64,000 bases of DNA from Pratylenchus scribneri (GCA_030063045.1 JAQSEB010000086.1:248001-312000), one strand, 5' to 3'; numbered from the stretch's first letter, positions 24,311 through 39,424 are shown. Notes: generated by a model not told the origin, from the letters alone. Made by a program: numbers and translations.

Positions 24311-24820
24311 ATCCGCTAAACCAATTAAGATTAATTTTTAGACTCATAAAAATAATTCTAAATGATTTTGCGGCATCCGCTAAACTAATTAAGATTAATT
24401 TTTAGACTCATAAAAATAATTCTAAATGATTTTGCGGCATCCGCTAAACAATTTAAGATTAATTTTTAGACTCATAAAAATTTATCTTAGTCAATTAGCG
24501 ACATCCGCTAAACTATTTAAGATTAATTTTTAGACTCATAAAAATAATTCTAAATGATTTTGCGGCATCCGCTAAACCAATTAAGATTAATTTTTAGACT
24601 CATAAAAATAATTCTAAATGATTTTGCGGCATCCGCTAAACTAATTAAGATTAATTTTTAGACTCATAAAAATAATTCTAAATGATTTTGCGGCATCCGC
24701 TAAACAATTTAAGATTAATTTTTAGACTCATAAAAATTTATCTTAGTCAATTAGCGACATCCGCTAAACTATTTAAGATTAATTTTTAGACTCATAAAAA
24801 TAATTCTAAATGATTTTGCG
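24309..24820 (+). repeat. 256-bp four-monomer HOR, two units
   Basis: Units 24,309-24,564 and 24,565-24,820: CCAATT-A, CTAATT-A, CAATTT with aaatttatctt and a C junction, CTATTT-A. The marker aaatttatctt lies at 24,481 and 24,737 (256 bp) and once more at 19,971. Confidence 0.82.
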
Positions 24821-25396
24821 GCATCCGCTAAACCAATTAAGATTAATTTTTAGACTCATAAAAATATATCTTAGTCAATTTGCGGCATCCGCTAAACAAT
24901 TTAAGATTAATTTTTAGACTCATAAAAATAATTCTAAATGATTTTGCGGCATTCGCTAACCTAATTAAGATTAATTTTTAGACTCATAAAAATAATTCTA
25001 AATGATTTTGCGGCATCCGCTAAACTAATTAAGATTAATTTTTAGACTCATAAAAATATATCTTAGTCAATTTGCGGCATCCGCTAAACAATTTAAGATT
25101 AATTTTTAGACTCATAAAAATATATCTTAGTCAATTTGCGGCATCCGCTAAACTATTTAAGATTAATTTTTAGACTCATAAAAATAATTCTAAATGATTT
25201 TGCGGCATCCGCTAAACTATTTTAAATTAATTTTTAGACTCATAAAAATAATTCTAAATGATTTTGCGGCATCCGCTAAACTAATTAAGATTAATTTTTA
25301 GACTCATAAAAATAATTCTAAATGATTTTGCGGCATCCGCTAAACAATTAAAGATTAATTTTTAGACTCATAAAAATATATCTTAGTCAATTTGCG

Positions 25397-27658
25397 GCAT
25401 CCGCTAAACTATTTAAGATTAATTTTTAGACTCATAAAAATAATTCTAAATGATTTTGCGGCATCCGCTAAACTATTTAAGATTAATTTTTAGACTCATA
25501 AAAATAATTCTAAATGATTTTGCGGCATCCGCTAAACCAATTAAGATTAATTTTTAGACTCATAAAAATAATTCTAAATGATTTTGCGGCATCCGCTAAA
25601 CTAATTAAGATTAATTTTTAGACTCATAAAAATAATTCTAAATGATTTTGCGGCATCCGCTAAACAATTTAAGTTTAATTTTTAGACTCATAAAAATATA
25701 TCTTAGTCAATTTGCGGCATCCGCTAAACTATTTAAGATTAATTTTTAGACTCATAAAAATAATTCTAAATGATTTTGCGGCATCCGCTAAACCAATTAA
25801 GATTAATTTTTAGACTCATAAAAATAATTCTAAATGATTTTGCGGCATCCGCTAAACAATTAAAGATTAATTTTTAGACTCATAAAAATATATCTTAGTC
25901 AATTTGCGGCATCCGCTAAACTATTTAAGATTAATTTTTAGACTCATAAAAATAATTCTAAATGATTTTGCGGCATCCGCTAAACTATTTAAGATTAATT
26001 TTTAGACTCATAAAAATAATTCTAAATGATTTTGCGGCATCCGCTAAACCAATTAAGATTAATTTTTAGACTCATAAAAATAATTCTAAATGATTTTGCG
26101 GCATCCGCTAAACTAATTAAGATTAATTTTTAGACTCATAAAAGTAATTCTAAATGATTTTGCAGCATCCGCTAAACAATTTAAGATTAATTTTTAGACT
26201 CATAAAAATATATCTTAGTCAATTAGCGACATCCGCTAAACTATTTAAGATTAATTTTTAGACTCATAAAAATAATTCTAAATGATTTTGCGGCATCCGC
26301 TAAACCAATTAAGATTAATTTTTAGACTCATAAAAATATATCTTAGTCAATTTGCGGCATCCGCTAAACAATTTAAGATTAATTTTTAGACTCATAAAAA
26401 TAATTCTAAATGATTTTGCGGCATTCGCTAACCTAATTAAGATTAATTTTTACTCATAAAAATATATCTTAGTCAATTAAAATTATTCTTTAGTCCCAGG
26501 AAACTAATTCTTAATCAATTTGCGGCATCCGCTAAACTATTTAAGATTAATTTTTAGACTCATAAAAATAATTCTAAATGATTTTGCGGCATCCGCTAAA
26601 CCAATTAAGATTAATTTTTAGACTCATAAAAATATATCTTAGTCAATTTTTTTAGACTCATAAAAATATATCTTAGTCAATTAGCGACATCCGCTAAACT
26701 ATTTAAGATTAATTTTTAGATTCATAAAAATATATCTTAGTCAATTAGCGACATCCGCTAAACTATTTAAGATTAATTTTTAGACTCATAAAAATATATC
26801 TTAGTCAATTAGCGACATCCGCTAAACCAATTAAGATTAATTTTTAGACTCATAAAAATAATTCTAAATGATTTTGCGGCATCCGCTAAACTAATTAAGA
26901 TTAATTTTTAGACTCATAAAAATAATTCTAAATGATTTTGCGGCATCCGCTAAACAATTTAAGATTAATTTTTAGACTCATAAAAATATATCTTAGTCAA
27001 TTAGCGACATCCGCTAAACTATTTAAGATTAATTTTTAGACTCATAAAAATAATTCTAAATGATTTTGCGGCATCCGCTAAACCAATTAAGATTAATTTT
27101 TAGACTCATAAAAATATATCTTAGTCAATTAGCGACATCCGCTAAACTATTTAAGATTAATTTTTAGACTCATAAAAATATATCTTAGTCAATTAGCGAC
27201 ATCCGCTAAACTATTTAAGATTAATTTTTACTCATAAAAATATATCTTAGTCAATTAAAATTATTCTTTAGTCCCAGGAAACTAATTCTTAATCAATTTG
27301 CGGCATCCGCTAAACTATTTAAGATTAATTTTTAGACTCATAAAAATAATTCTAAATGATTTTGCGGCATCCGCTAAACCAATTAAGATTAATTTTTAGA
27401 CTCATAAAAATATATCTTAGTCAATTTTTTTAGACTCATAAAAATATATCTTAGTCAATTAGCGACATCCGCTAAACTATTTAAGATTAATTTTTAGATT
27501 CATAAAAATATATCTTAGTCAATTAGCGACATCCGCTAAACTATTTAAGATTAATTTTTAGACTCATAAAAATATATCTTAGTCAATTAGCGACATCCGC
27601 TAAACTATTTAAGATTAATTTTTAGACTCATAAAAATATATCTTAGTCAATTAGCGAC
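25397..27658 (+). repeat. 2.26-kb block, copy 2
   Basis: This is the second copy of 22,049-24,310. Few differences are visible: caatttaagtttaat near 25,670 against caatttaagatt in copy 1, and a plain C monomer where some copies have tagattcat. At its end it continues into C monomers with actcattaaaa (27,690), the super-repeat marker of 9,430/13,791/14,895/16,988, while copy 1 continues into A monomers. Confidence 0.85.
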
Positions 27659-28900
27659 ATCCGCTAAACTATTTAAGATTAATTTTTAGACTCATTAAAA
27701 TATATCTTAGTCAATTAGCGACATCCGCTAAACTATTTAAGATTAATTTTTAGACTCATAAAAATATATCTTAGTCAATTAGCGGCATCCGCTAAACTAT
27801 TTAAGATTAATTTTTAGACTCATAAAAATATATCTTAGTCAATTAAAATTATTCTTTAGTCCCAGGAAACTAATTCTTAATCAATTTGCGGCATCCGCTA
27901 AACTATTTAAGATTAATTTTTAGACTCATAAAAATATATCTTAGTCAATTAGCGACATCCGCTAAACTATTTAAGATTAATTTTTAGACTCATAAAAATA
28001 TATCTTAGTCAATTAGCGACATCCGCTAAACTATTTAAGATTAATTTTTAGACTCATAAAAATATATCTTAGTCAATTAAAATTATTCTTTAGTCCCAGG
28101 AAACTAATTCTTAATCAATTTGTGGCATCAGCTAAACTATTTAAGATTAATTTTTAGACTCATAAAAATATATCTTAGTCAATTAGCGGCATCCGCTAAC
28201 TATTTAAGATTAATTTTTAGACTCATAAAAATATATCTTAGTCAATTAGGGACATCCGCTAAACTATTTAAGATTAATTTTTAGGCTCATAAAAATAATT
28301 CTAAATGATTTTGCGGCATTCGCTAACCTAATTAAGATTAATTTTTAGACTCATAAAAATAATTCTAAATGATTTTGCGGCATCCGCTTAACTAATTAAG
28401 ATTAATTTTTAGACTCATAAAAATATATCTTAGTCAATTTGCGGCATCCGCTAAACAATTTAAGATTTTTTAGACTCATAAAAATATATCTTAGTCAATT
28501 TGCGGCATCCGCTAACCTAATTAAGATTAATTTTTAGACTCATAAAAATATATCTTAGTCAATTAGCGACATCCGCTAAACTATTTAAGATTAATTTTTA
28601 GACTCATAAAAATATATCTTAGTCAATTAAAATTATTCTTTAGTCCCAGGAAACTAATTCTTAATCAATTTGTGGCATCCGCTAAACTATTTAAGATTAA
28701 TTTTTAGACTCATAAAAATATATCTTAGTCAATTAGCGGCATCCGCTAACTATTTAAGATTAATTTTTAGACTCATAAAAATATATCTTAGTCAATTAGG
28801 GACATCCGCTAAACTATTTAAGATTAATTTTTAGGCTCATAAAAATAATTCTAAATGATTTTGCGGCATTCGCTAACCTAATTAAGATTAATTTTTAGAC
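27659..28900 (+). repeat. C/F segment related to the 9.4-10.3 kb super-repeat
   Basis: The order actcattaaaa, tagcggc, F (27,857), C, C, F (28,091), gtggcatc, cgctaactattt, agggacatcc, A, cattcgctaacc matches 9,430-10,080. A local duplication then repeats the F (28,641), gtggc, ctaactattt, agggac series, and both copies carry the private change tttttaggctcat (28,281 and about 28,831). This is the last C-rich sequence before about 51 kb. Confidence 0.8.
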
Positions 28901-31900
28901 TTATAAAAATAATTCTAAATGATTTTGCGGCATCCGCTAAACAATTTAAGATTAATTTTTAGACTCATAAAAATAATTCTAAATGATTTTGCGGCATCCG
29001 CTAAACAATTTAAGATTAATTTTTAGACTCATAAAAATAATTCTAAATGATTTTGCGGCATTCGCTAACCTAATTAAGATTAATTTTTAGACTCATAAAA
29101 ATAATTCTAAATGATTTTGCGGCATCCGCTAAACTAATTAAGATTAATTTTTAGACTCATAAAAATATATCTTAGTCAATTTGCGGCATCCGCTAAACAA
29201 TTTAAGATTAATTTTTAGACTCATAAAAATATATCTTAGTCAATTTGCGGCATCCGCTAAACTATTTAAGATTAATTTTTAGACTCATAAAAATAATTCT
29301 AAATGATTTTGCGGCATCCGCTAAACCATTTAAGATTAATTTTTAGACTCATAAAAATAATTCTAAATGATTTTGCGGCATCCGCTAAACCAATTAAGAT
29401 TAATTTTTAGACTCATAAAAATAATTCTAAATGATTTTGCGGCATCCGCTAAACAATTTAAGATTAATTTTTAGACTCATAAAAATATATCTTAGTCAAT
29501 TTGCGGCATCCGCTAAACTATTTAAGATTAATTTTTAGACTCAAAAAAATAATTCTAAATGATTTTGCGGCATCCGCTAAACTATTTAAGATTAATTTTT
29601 AGACTTATAAAAATAATTCTAAATGATTTTGCAGCATTCGCTAATTCAATTAAGATTAATTTTTAGACTCATAAAAATAATTCTAAATGATTTTGCGGCA
29701 TCCGCTAAACTATTTAAGATTAATTTTTAGACTCATAAAAAAAATTCTAAATGATTTTGCGGCATCCGCTAAACAATTTAAGATTAATTTTTAGACTCAT
29801 AAAAATATATCTTAGTCAATTTGCGGCATCCGCTAAACTATTTAAGATTAATTTTTAGACTCATAAAAATATATCTTAGTCAATTTGCGGCATCCGCTAA
29901 ACTATTTAAGATTAATTTTTAGACTCATAAAAATAATTCTAAATGATTTTGCGGCATCCGCTAAACTATTTAAGATTAATTTTTAGACTCATAAAAATAT
30001 ATCTTAGTCAATTTGCGGCATCCGCTAAACTATTTAAGATTAATTTTTAGACTCATAAAAAAATTCTAAATGATTTTGCGGCATCCGCTAAACAATTTAA
30101 GATTAATTTTTAGACTCATAAAAATAATTCTAAATGATTTTGCGGCATCCGCTAAACTATTTAAGATTAATTTTTAGACTCATAAAAATAATTCTAAATG
30201 ATTTTGCGGCATCCGCTAAACAATTTAAGATTAATTTTTAAACTCTTAAAAATAATTCTAAATGATTTTGCGGCATCCGCTAAACCAATTAAGATTAATT
30301 TTTAGACTCATAAAAATAATTCTAAATGATTCTGCGGCATCCGCTAAACTATTTAAGATTAATTTTTAGACTCATAAAAATAATTCTAAATGATTTTGCG
30401 GCATCCGCTAAACAATTTAAGATTAATTTTTAGACTCATAAAAATATATCTTAGTCAATTTGCGGCATCCGCTAAACTATTTAAGATTAATTTTTAGACT
30501 CATAAAAATAATTCTAAATGATTTTGCAGCATCCGCTAAACCAATTAAGATTAATTTTTAGACTCATAAAAATAATTCTAAATGATTTTGCGGCATCAGC
30601 TAAACTATTTAAGATTAATTTTTAGACTCATAAAAATAATTCTAAATGATTTTGCGGCATCCGCTAAATAATTTATGATTAATTTTTAGACTCATAAAAA
30701 TATATCTTAGTCAATTTGCGGCATCCGCTAAACAATTTAAGATTAATTTTTAGACTCATAAAAATATATCTTAGTCAATTTGCGGCATCCGCTAAACTAT
30801 TTAAGATTAATTTTTAGACTCATAAAAATAATTCTAAATGATTTTGCAGCATCCGCTAAACCAATTAAGATTAATTTTTAGACTCATAAAAATAATTCTA
30901 AATGATTTTGCGGCATCCGCTAAATAATTTATGATTAATTTTTAGACTCATAAAAATATATCTTAGTCAATTTGCGGCATCCGCTAAACAATTTAAGATT
31001 AATTTTTAGACTCATAAAAATATATCTTAGTCAATTTGCGGCATCCGCTTAACTATTTAAGATTAATTTTTAGACTCATAAAAATAATTCTAAATGATTT
31101 TGCGGCATCCGCTAAACAATTTAAGATTAATTTTTAGACTCATAAAAATAATTCTAAATGATTTTGCGGCATCCGCTAAATAATTTATGATTAATTTTTA
31201 GACTCATAAAAATATATCTTAGTCAATTTGCGGCATCCGCTAAACAATTTAAGATTAATTTTTAGACTCATAAAAATATATCTTAGTCAATTTGCGGCAT
31301 CCGCTAAATTATTTAAGATTAATTTTTAGACTCATAAAAATAATTCTAAATGATTTTGCGGCATCCGCTAAACTATTTAAGATTAATTTTTAGACTCATA
31401 AAAATAATTCTAAATGATTTTGCGGCATCCGCTAAACCAATTAAGATTAATTTTTAGACTCATAAAAATAATTCTAAATGATTTTGCGGCATCCGCTAAA
31501 CAATTTAAGATTAATTTTTAGACTCATAAAAATAATTCTAAATGATTTTGCGGCATCCGCTAAACTAATTAAGATTAATTTTTAGACTCATAAAAATATA
31601 TCTTAGTCAATTTGCGGCATCCGCTAAACTATTTAAGATTAATTTTTAGACTCATAAAAATAATTCTAAATGATTTTGCGGCATCCGCTAAACCAATTAA
31701 GATTAATTTTTAGACTCATAAAAATAATTCTAAATGATTTTGCGGCATCCGCTAAACAATTTAAGATTAATTTTTAGACTCATAAAAATAATTCTGAATG
31801 ATTTTGCGGCATCCGCTAAATAATTTATGATTAATTTTTAGACTCATAAAAATATATCTTAGTCAATTTGCGGCATCCGCTAAACAATTTAAGATTAATT

Positions 31901-32256
31901 TTTAGACTCATAAAAATATATCTTAGTCAATTTGCGGCATCCGCTAAACTATTTAAGATTAATTTTTAGACTCATAAAAATAATTCTAAATGATTTTGCG
32001 GCATCCGCTAAACTATTTAAGATTAATTTTTAGACTCATAAAAATAATTCTAAATGATTTTGCGGCATCCGCTAAACAATTTAAGATTAATTTTTAGACT
32101 CATAAAAATAATTCTAAATGATTTTGCGGCATCCGCTAAACAATTTAAGATTAATTTTTAGACTCTTAAAAATAATTCTAAATGATTTTGCGGCATCCGC
32201 TAAACTAATTAAGATTAATTTTTAGACTCATAAAAATATATATTAGTCAATTTGCG

Positions 32257-34176
32257 GCATCCGCTAAACTATTTAAGATTAATTTTTAGACTCATAAAAA
32301 TAATTCTAAATGATTTTGCGGCATCCGCTAAACCAATTAAGATTAATTTTTAGACTCATAAAAATAATTCTAAATGATTTTGCGGCATCCGCTAAACAAT
32401 TTAAGATTAATTTTTAGACTCATAAAAATAATTCTAAATGATTTTGCGGCATCCGCTAAACAATTTAAGATTAATTTTTAGACTCATAAAAATATATCTT
32501 AGTCAATTTGCGGCATCCGCTAAACAATTTAAGATTAATTTTTAGACTCATAAAAATATATCTTAGTCAATTTGCGGCATCCGCTAAACCAATTAAGATT
32601 AATTTTTAGACTCATAAAAATAATTCTAAATGATTTTGCGGCATCCGCTAAACTATTTAAGATTAATTTTTAGACTCATAAAAATAATTCTAAATGATTT
32701 TGCGACATCAGCTAAACTATTTAAGATTAATTTTTAGACTCATAAAAATAATTCTAAATGATTTTGCGGCATCCGCTAAACAATTTAAGATTAATTTTTA
32801 GACTCATAAAAATAATTCTAAATGATTTTGCGGCATCCGCTAAACCAATTAAGATTAATTTTTAGACTCATAAAAATAATTTTAAATGATTCTGCGGCAT
32901 CCGCTAAACTATTTAAGATTAATTTTTAGACTCATAAAAATAATTCTAAATGATTTTGCGGCATCCGCTAAACAATTTAAGATTAATTTTTAGACTCATA
33001 AAAATATATCTTAGTCAATTTGCGGCATCCGCTAAACTATTTAAGATTAATTTTTAGACTCATAAAAATAATTCTAAATGATTTTGCGGCATCCGCTAAA
33101 CAATTTAAGATTAATTTTTAGACTCATAAAAATAATTCTAAATGATTTTGCGGCATCCGCTAAACAATTTAAGATTAATTTTTAGACTCATAAAAATATA
33201 TCTTAGTCAATTTGCGGCATCCGCTAAACTATTTAAGATTAATTTTTAGACTCATAAAAATAATTCTAAATGATTTTGCGGCATCCGCTAAACCAATTAA
33301 GATTAATTTTTAGACTCATAAAAATAATTCTAAATGATTTTGCGGCATCCGCTAAACAATTTAAGATTAATTTTTAGACTCATAAAAATAATTCTAAATG
33401 ATTTTGCGGCATCCGCTAAACAATTTAAGATTAATTTTTAGACTCATAAAAATATATCTTAGTCAATTTGCGGCATCCGCTAAACAATTTAAGATTAATT
33501 TTTAGACTCATAAAAATATATCTTAGTCAATTTGCGGCATCCGCTAAACCAATTAAGATTAATTTTTAGACTCATAAAAATAATTCTAAATGATTTTGCG
33601 GCATCCGCTAAACTATTTAAGATTAATTTTTAGACTCATAAAAATAATTCTAAATGATTTTGCGACATCAGCTAAACTATTTAAGATTAATTTTTAGACT
33701 CATAAAAATAATTCTAAATGATTTTGCGGCATCCGCTAAACAATTTAAGATTAATTTTTAGACTCATAAAAATAATTCTAAATGATTTTGCGGCATCCGC
33801 TAAACCAATTAAGATTAATTTTTAGACTCATAAAAATAATTTTAAATGATTCTGCGGCATCCGCTAAACTATTTAAGATTAATTTTTAGACTCATAAAAA
33901 TAATTCTAAATGATTTTGCGGCATCCGCTAAACAATTTAAGATTAATTTTTAGACTCATAAAAATATATCTTAGTCAATTTGCGGCATCCGCTAAACTAT
34001 TTAAGATTAATTTTTAGACTCATAAAAATAATTCTAAATGATTTTGCGGCATCCGCTAAACAATTTAAGATTAATTTTTAGACTCATAAAAATAATTCTA
34101 AATGATTTTGCGGCATCCGCTAAATAATTTAAGATTAATTTTTAGACTCATAAAAATAATTCTAAATGATTTTGCG
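32257..34176 (+). repeat. 960-bp fifteen-monomer tandem duplication
   Basis: Units 32,257-33,216 and 33,217-34,176. Markers: tgcgacatcagc (32,701/33,661) and tttaaatgattctgcgg (32,881/33,841), 960 bp apart. Fourteen monomers match in order. The last one differs: CAATTT-B in the first unit, TAATTT-A in the second. The monomer just before the first unit has tatattagtcaa, not found elsewhere. Confidence 0.85.
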
Positions 34177-35403
34177 GCATCCGCTAAACCAATTAAGATT
34201 AATTTTTAGACTCATAAAAATAATTCTAAATGATTTTGCGGCATCCGCTAAACCAATTAAGATTAATTTTTAGACTCATAAAAATAATTCTAAATGATTT
34301 TGCGGCATCCGCTAAACTATTTAAAATTAATTTTTAGACTCATAAAAATAATTCTAAATGATTTTGCGGCATCCGTTAAACAATTTAAGATTAATTTTTA
34401 GACTCATAAAAATAATTCTAAATGATTTTGCGGCATCCGCTAAACTATTTAAGATTAATTTTTAGACTCATAAAAATAATTCTAAATGATTTTGCGGCAT
34501 CCGCTAAACAATTTAAGATTAATTTTTAGACTCATAAAAATAATTCTAAATGATTTTGCGGCATCCGCTAAATAATTTAAGATTAATTTTTAGACTCATA
34601 AAAATAATTCTAAATGATTTTGCGGCATCCGCTAAACCAATTAAGATTAATTTTTAGACTCATAAAAATAATTCTAAATAATTTTGCGGCATCCGCTAAA
34701 CTATTTAAGATTAATTTTTAGACTCATAAAAATAATTCTAAATGATTTTGCGGCATCCGCTAAACCAATTAAGATTAATTTTTAGACTCATAAAAATAAT
34801 TCTAAATGATTTTGCGGCATCCGCTAAACTATTTAAGATTAATTTTTAGACTCATAAAAATAATTCTAAATGATTTTGCGGCATCCGCTAAACAATTTAA
34901 GATTAATTTTTAGACTCATAAAAATAATTCTAAATGATTTTGCGGCATCCGCTAAATAATTTAAGATTAATTTTTAGACTCATAAAAATAATTCTAAATG
35001 ATTTTGCGGCATCCGCTAAACAATTTAAGATTAATTTTTAGACTCATAAAAATAATTCTAAATGATTTTGCGGCATCCGCTAAACCAATTAAGATTAATT
35101 TTTAGACTCATAAAAATATATCTTAGTCAATTTGCGGCATCCGCTAAACTATTTAAGATTAATTTTTAGACTCATAAAAATAATTCTAAATGATTTTGCG
35201 GCATCCGCTAAACAATTTAAGATTAATTTTTAGACTCATAAAAATATATCTTAGTCAATTTGCGGCATCCGCTAAACTATTTAAGATTAATTTTTAGACT
35301 CATAAAAATAATTCTAAATGATTTTGCGGCATCCGCTAAACTATTTAAGATTAATTTTTAGACTCATAAAAATAATTCTAAATGATTTTGCGGCATCCGC
35401 TAA
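33590..35403 (+). repeat. 1.8-kb block, copy 1 (repeated at +2,304)
   Basis: This is collinear with 35,894-37,707. Checks at 2,304 bp (36 monomers): gcgacatcag 33,662/35,966, tttaaatgattctg 33,840/36,144, tatttaaaatt, ccgttaaac 34,373/36,677, taaataattttg 34,675/36,979. The rare changes are shared, so the copying is younger than those mutations. Confidence 0.87.
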
Positions 35404-35893
35404 ATAATTTAAGATTAATTTTTAGACTCATAAAAATAATTCTAAATGATTTTGCGGCATCCGCTAAACAATTTAAGATTAATTTTTAGACTCATAAAAA
35501 TAATTCTAAATGATTTTGCGGCATCCGCTAAACTATTTAAGATTAATTTTTAGACTCATAAAAATAATTCTAAATGATTTTGCGGCATCCGCTAAACAAT
35601 TTAAGATTAATTTTTAGACTCATAAAAATAATTCTAAATGATTTTGCGGCATCCGCTAAACAATTTAAGATTAATTTTTAGACTCATAAAAATAATTCTA
35701 AATGATTTTGCGGCATCCGCTAAATAATTTAAGATTAATTTTTAGACTCATAAAAATAATTCTAAATGATTTTGCGGCATCCGCTAAACAATTTAAGATT
35801 AATTTTTAGACTCATAAAAATAATTCTAAATGATTTTGCGGCATCCGCTAAACCAATTAAGATTAATTTTTAGACTCATAAAAATATATCTTA

Positions 35894-37707
35894 GTCAATT
35901 TGCGGCATCCGCTAAACTATTTAAGATTAATTTTTAGACTCATAAAAATAATTCTAAATGATTTTGCGACATCAGCTAAACTATTTAAGATTAATTTTTA
36001 GACTCATAAAAATAATTCTAAATGATTTTGCGGCATCCGCTAAACAATTTAAGATTAATTTTTAGACTCATAAAAATAATTCTAAATGATTTTGCGGCAT
36101 CCGCTAAACCAATTAAGATTAATTTTTAGACTCATAAAAATAATTTTAAATGATTCTGCGGCATCCGCTAAACTATTTAAGATTAATTTTTAGACTCATA
36201 AAAATAATTCTAAATGATTTTGCGGCATCCGCTAAACAATTTAAGATTAATTTTTAGACTCATAAAAATATATCTTAGTCAATTTGCGGCATCCGCTAAA
36301 CTATTTAAGATTAATTTTTAGACTCATAAAAATAATTCTAAATGATTTTGCGGCATCCGCTAAACAATTTAAGATTAATTTTTAGACTCATAAAAATAAT
36401 TCTAAATGATTTTGCGGCATCCGCTAAATAATTTAAGATTAATTTTTAGACTCATAAAAATAATTCTAAATGATTTTGCGGCATCCGCTAAACCAATTAA
36501 GATTAATTTTTAGACTCATAAAAATAATTCTAAATGATTTTGCGGCATCCGCTAAACCAATTAAGATTAATTTTTAGACTCATAAAAATAATTCTAAATG
36601 ATTTTGCGGCATCCGCTAAACTATTTAAAATTAATTTTTAGACTCATAAAAATAATTCTAAATGATTTTGCGGCATCCGTTAAACAATTTAAGATTAATT
36701 TTTAGACTCATAAAAATAATTCTAAATGATTTTGCGGCATCCGCTAAACTATTTAAGATTAATTTTTAGACTCATAAAAATAATTCTAAATGATTTTGCG
36801 GCATCCGCTAAACAATTTAAGATTAATTTTTAGACTCATAAAAATAATTCTAAATGATTTTGCGGCATCCGCTAAATAATTTAAGATTAATTTTTAGACT
36901 CATAAAAATAATTCTAAATGATTTTGCGGCATCCGCTAAACCAATTAAGATTAATTTTTAGACTCATAAAAATAATTCTAAATAATTTTGCGGCATCCGC
37001 TAAACTATTTAAGATTAATTTTTAGACTCATAAAAATAATTCTAAATGATTTTGCGGCATCCGCTAAACCAATTAAGATTAATTTTTAGACTCATAAAAA
37101 TAATTCTAAATGATTTTGCGGCATCCGCTAAACTATTTAAGATTAATTTTTAGACTCATAAAAATAATTCTAAATGATTTTGCGGCATCCGCTAAACAAT
37201 TTAAGATTAATTTTTAGACTCATAAAAATAATTCTAAATGATTTTGCGGCATCCGCTAAATAATTTAAGATTAATTTTTAGACTCATAAAAATAATTCTA
37301 AATGATTTTGCGGCATCCGCTAAACAATTTAAGATTAATTTTTAGACTCATAAAAATAATTCTAAATGATTTTGCGGCATCCGCTAAACCAATTAAGATT
37401 AATTTTTAGACTCATAAAAATATATCTTAGTCAATTTGCGGCATCCGCTAAACTATTTAAGATTAATTTTTAGACTCATAAAAATAATTCTAAATGATTT
37501 TGCGGCATCCGCTAAACAATTTAAGATTAATTTTTAGACTCATAAAAATATATCTTAGTCAATTTGCGGCATCCGCTAAACTATTTAAGATTAATTTTTA
37601 GACTCATAAAAATAATTCTAAATGATTTTGCGGCATCCGCTAAACTATTTAAGATTAATTTTTAGACTCATAAAAATAATTCTAAATGATTTTGCGGCAT
37701 CCGCTAA
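35894..37707 (+). repeat. 1.8-kb block, copy 2
   Basis: This is the second copy of 33,590-35,403. The match ends near 37,707, where copy 1 has a TAATTT-A monomer and copy 2 CAATTT-A then TAATTT-A. The spacer between the copies (35,404-35,893) is a run of TAATTT/CAATTT A monomers similar to the block ends. Confidence 0.85.
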
Positions 37708-39360
37708 ACAATTTAAGATTAATTTTTAGACTCATAAAAATAATTCTAAATGATTTTGCGGCATCCGCTAAATAATTTAAGATTAATTTTTAGACTCATA
37801 AAAATAATTCTAAATGATTTTGCGGCATCCGCTAAACCAATTAAGATTAATTTTTAGACTCATAAAAATATATCTTAGTCAATTTGCGGCATCCGCTAAA
37901 CTATTTAAGATTAATTTTTAGACTCATAAAAATAATTCTAAATGATTTTGCGGCATCCGCTAAACAATTTAAGATTAATTTTTAGACTCATAAAAATATA
38001 TCTTAGTCAATTTGCGGCATCCGCTAAACTATTTAAGATTAATTTTTAGACTCATAAAAATAATTCTAAATGATTTTGCGGCATCCGCTAAACTAATTAA
38101 GATTAATTTTTAGACTCATAAAAATATATCTTAGTCAATTTGCGGCATCCGCTAAACTATTTAAGATTAATTTTTAGACTCATAAAAATAATTCTAAATG
38201 ATTTTGCGGCATCCGCTAAACTATTTAAGATTAATTTTTAGACTCATAAAAATAATTCTAAATGATTTTGCGGCATCCGCTAAACTAATTAAGATTAATT
38301 TTTAGACTCATAAAAATATATCTTAGTCAATTTGCGGCATCCGCTAAACTATTTAAGATTAATTTTTAGACTCATAAAAATAATTCTAAATGATTTTGCG
38401 GCATCCGCTAAACCAATTAAGATTAATTTTTAGACTCATAAAAATAATTCTAAATGATTTTGCGGCATCCGCTAAACTATTTAAGATTAATTTTTAGACT
38501 CATAAAAATAATTCTAAATGATTTTGCGGCATCCGCTAAACAATTTAAGATTAATTTTTAGACTCATAAAAATAATTCTAAATGATTTTGCGGCATCCGC
38601 TAAATAATTTAAGATTAATTTTTAGACTCATAAAAATAATTCTAAATGATTTTGCGGCATCCGCTAAACAATTTAAGATTAATTTTTAGACTCATAAAAA
38701 TAATTCTAAATGATTTTGCGGCATCCGCTAAACAATTTAAGATTAATTTTTAGACTCATAAAAATAATTCTAAATGATTTTGCGGCATCCGCTAAACAAT
38801 TTAAGATTAATTTTTAGACTTATAAAAATAATTCTAAATGATTTTGCGGCATCCGCTAAACTATTTAAGATTAATTTTTAGACTCATAAAAATATATCTT
38901 AGTCAATTTGCGGCATCCGCTAAACTATTTAAGATTAATTTTTAGACTCATAAAAATAATTCTAAATGATTTTGCGGCATCCGCTAAACTATTTAAGATT
39001 AATTTTTAGACTCATAAAAATAATTCTAAATGATTTTGCGGCATCCGCTAAACAATTTAAGATTAATTTTTAGACTCATAAAAATATATCTTAGTCAATT
39101 TGCGGCATCCGCTAAACTATTTAAGATTAATTTTTAGACTCATAAAAATAATTCTAAATGATTTTGCGGCATCCGCTAAACTATTTAAGATTAATTTTTA
39201 GACTCATAAAAATAATTCTAAATGATTTTGCGGCATCCGCTAAACAATTTAAGATTAATTTTTAGACTCATAAAAATATATCTTAGTCAATTTGCGGCAT
39301 CCGCTAAACTATTTAAGATTAATTTTTAGACTCATAAAAATAATTCTAAATGATTTTGCG

Positions 39361-39424
39361 GCATCCGCTAATTAATTCTAATATATTCTTTAGACTCAAA
39401 AAAATAATTCTTAGTCAATTTGCG
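39361..39424 (+). repeat. Type D divergent monomer, solitary
   Basis: This is the same D form as at 21,985 (attaattctaatatattctt, gactcaaaaaaataattc), but it follows a normal type A end (gattttgcg) and not the attcgcg boundary found elsewhere. It is the only member of the D/E/F lineage in the 28.9-46.6 kb zone. Confidence 0.88.
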
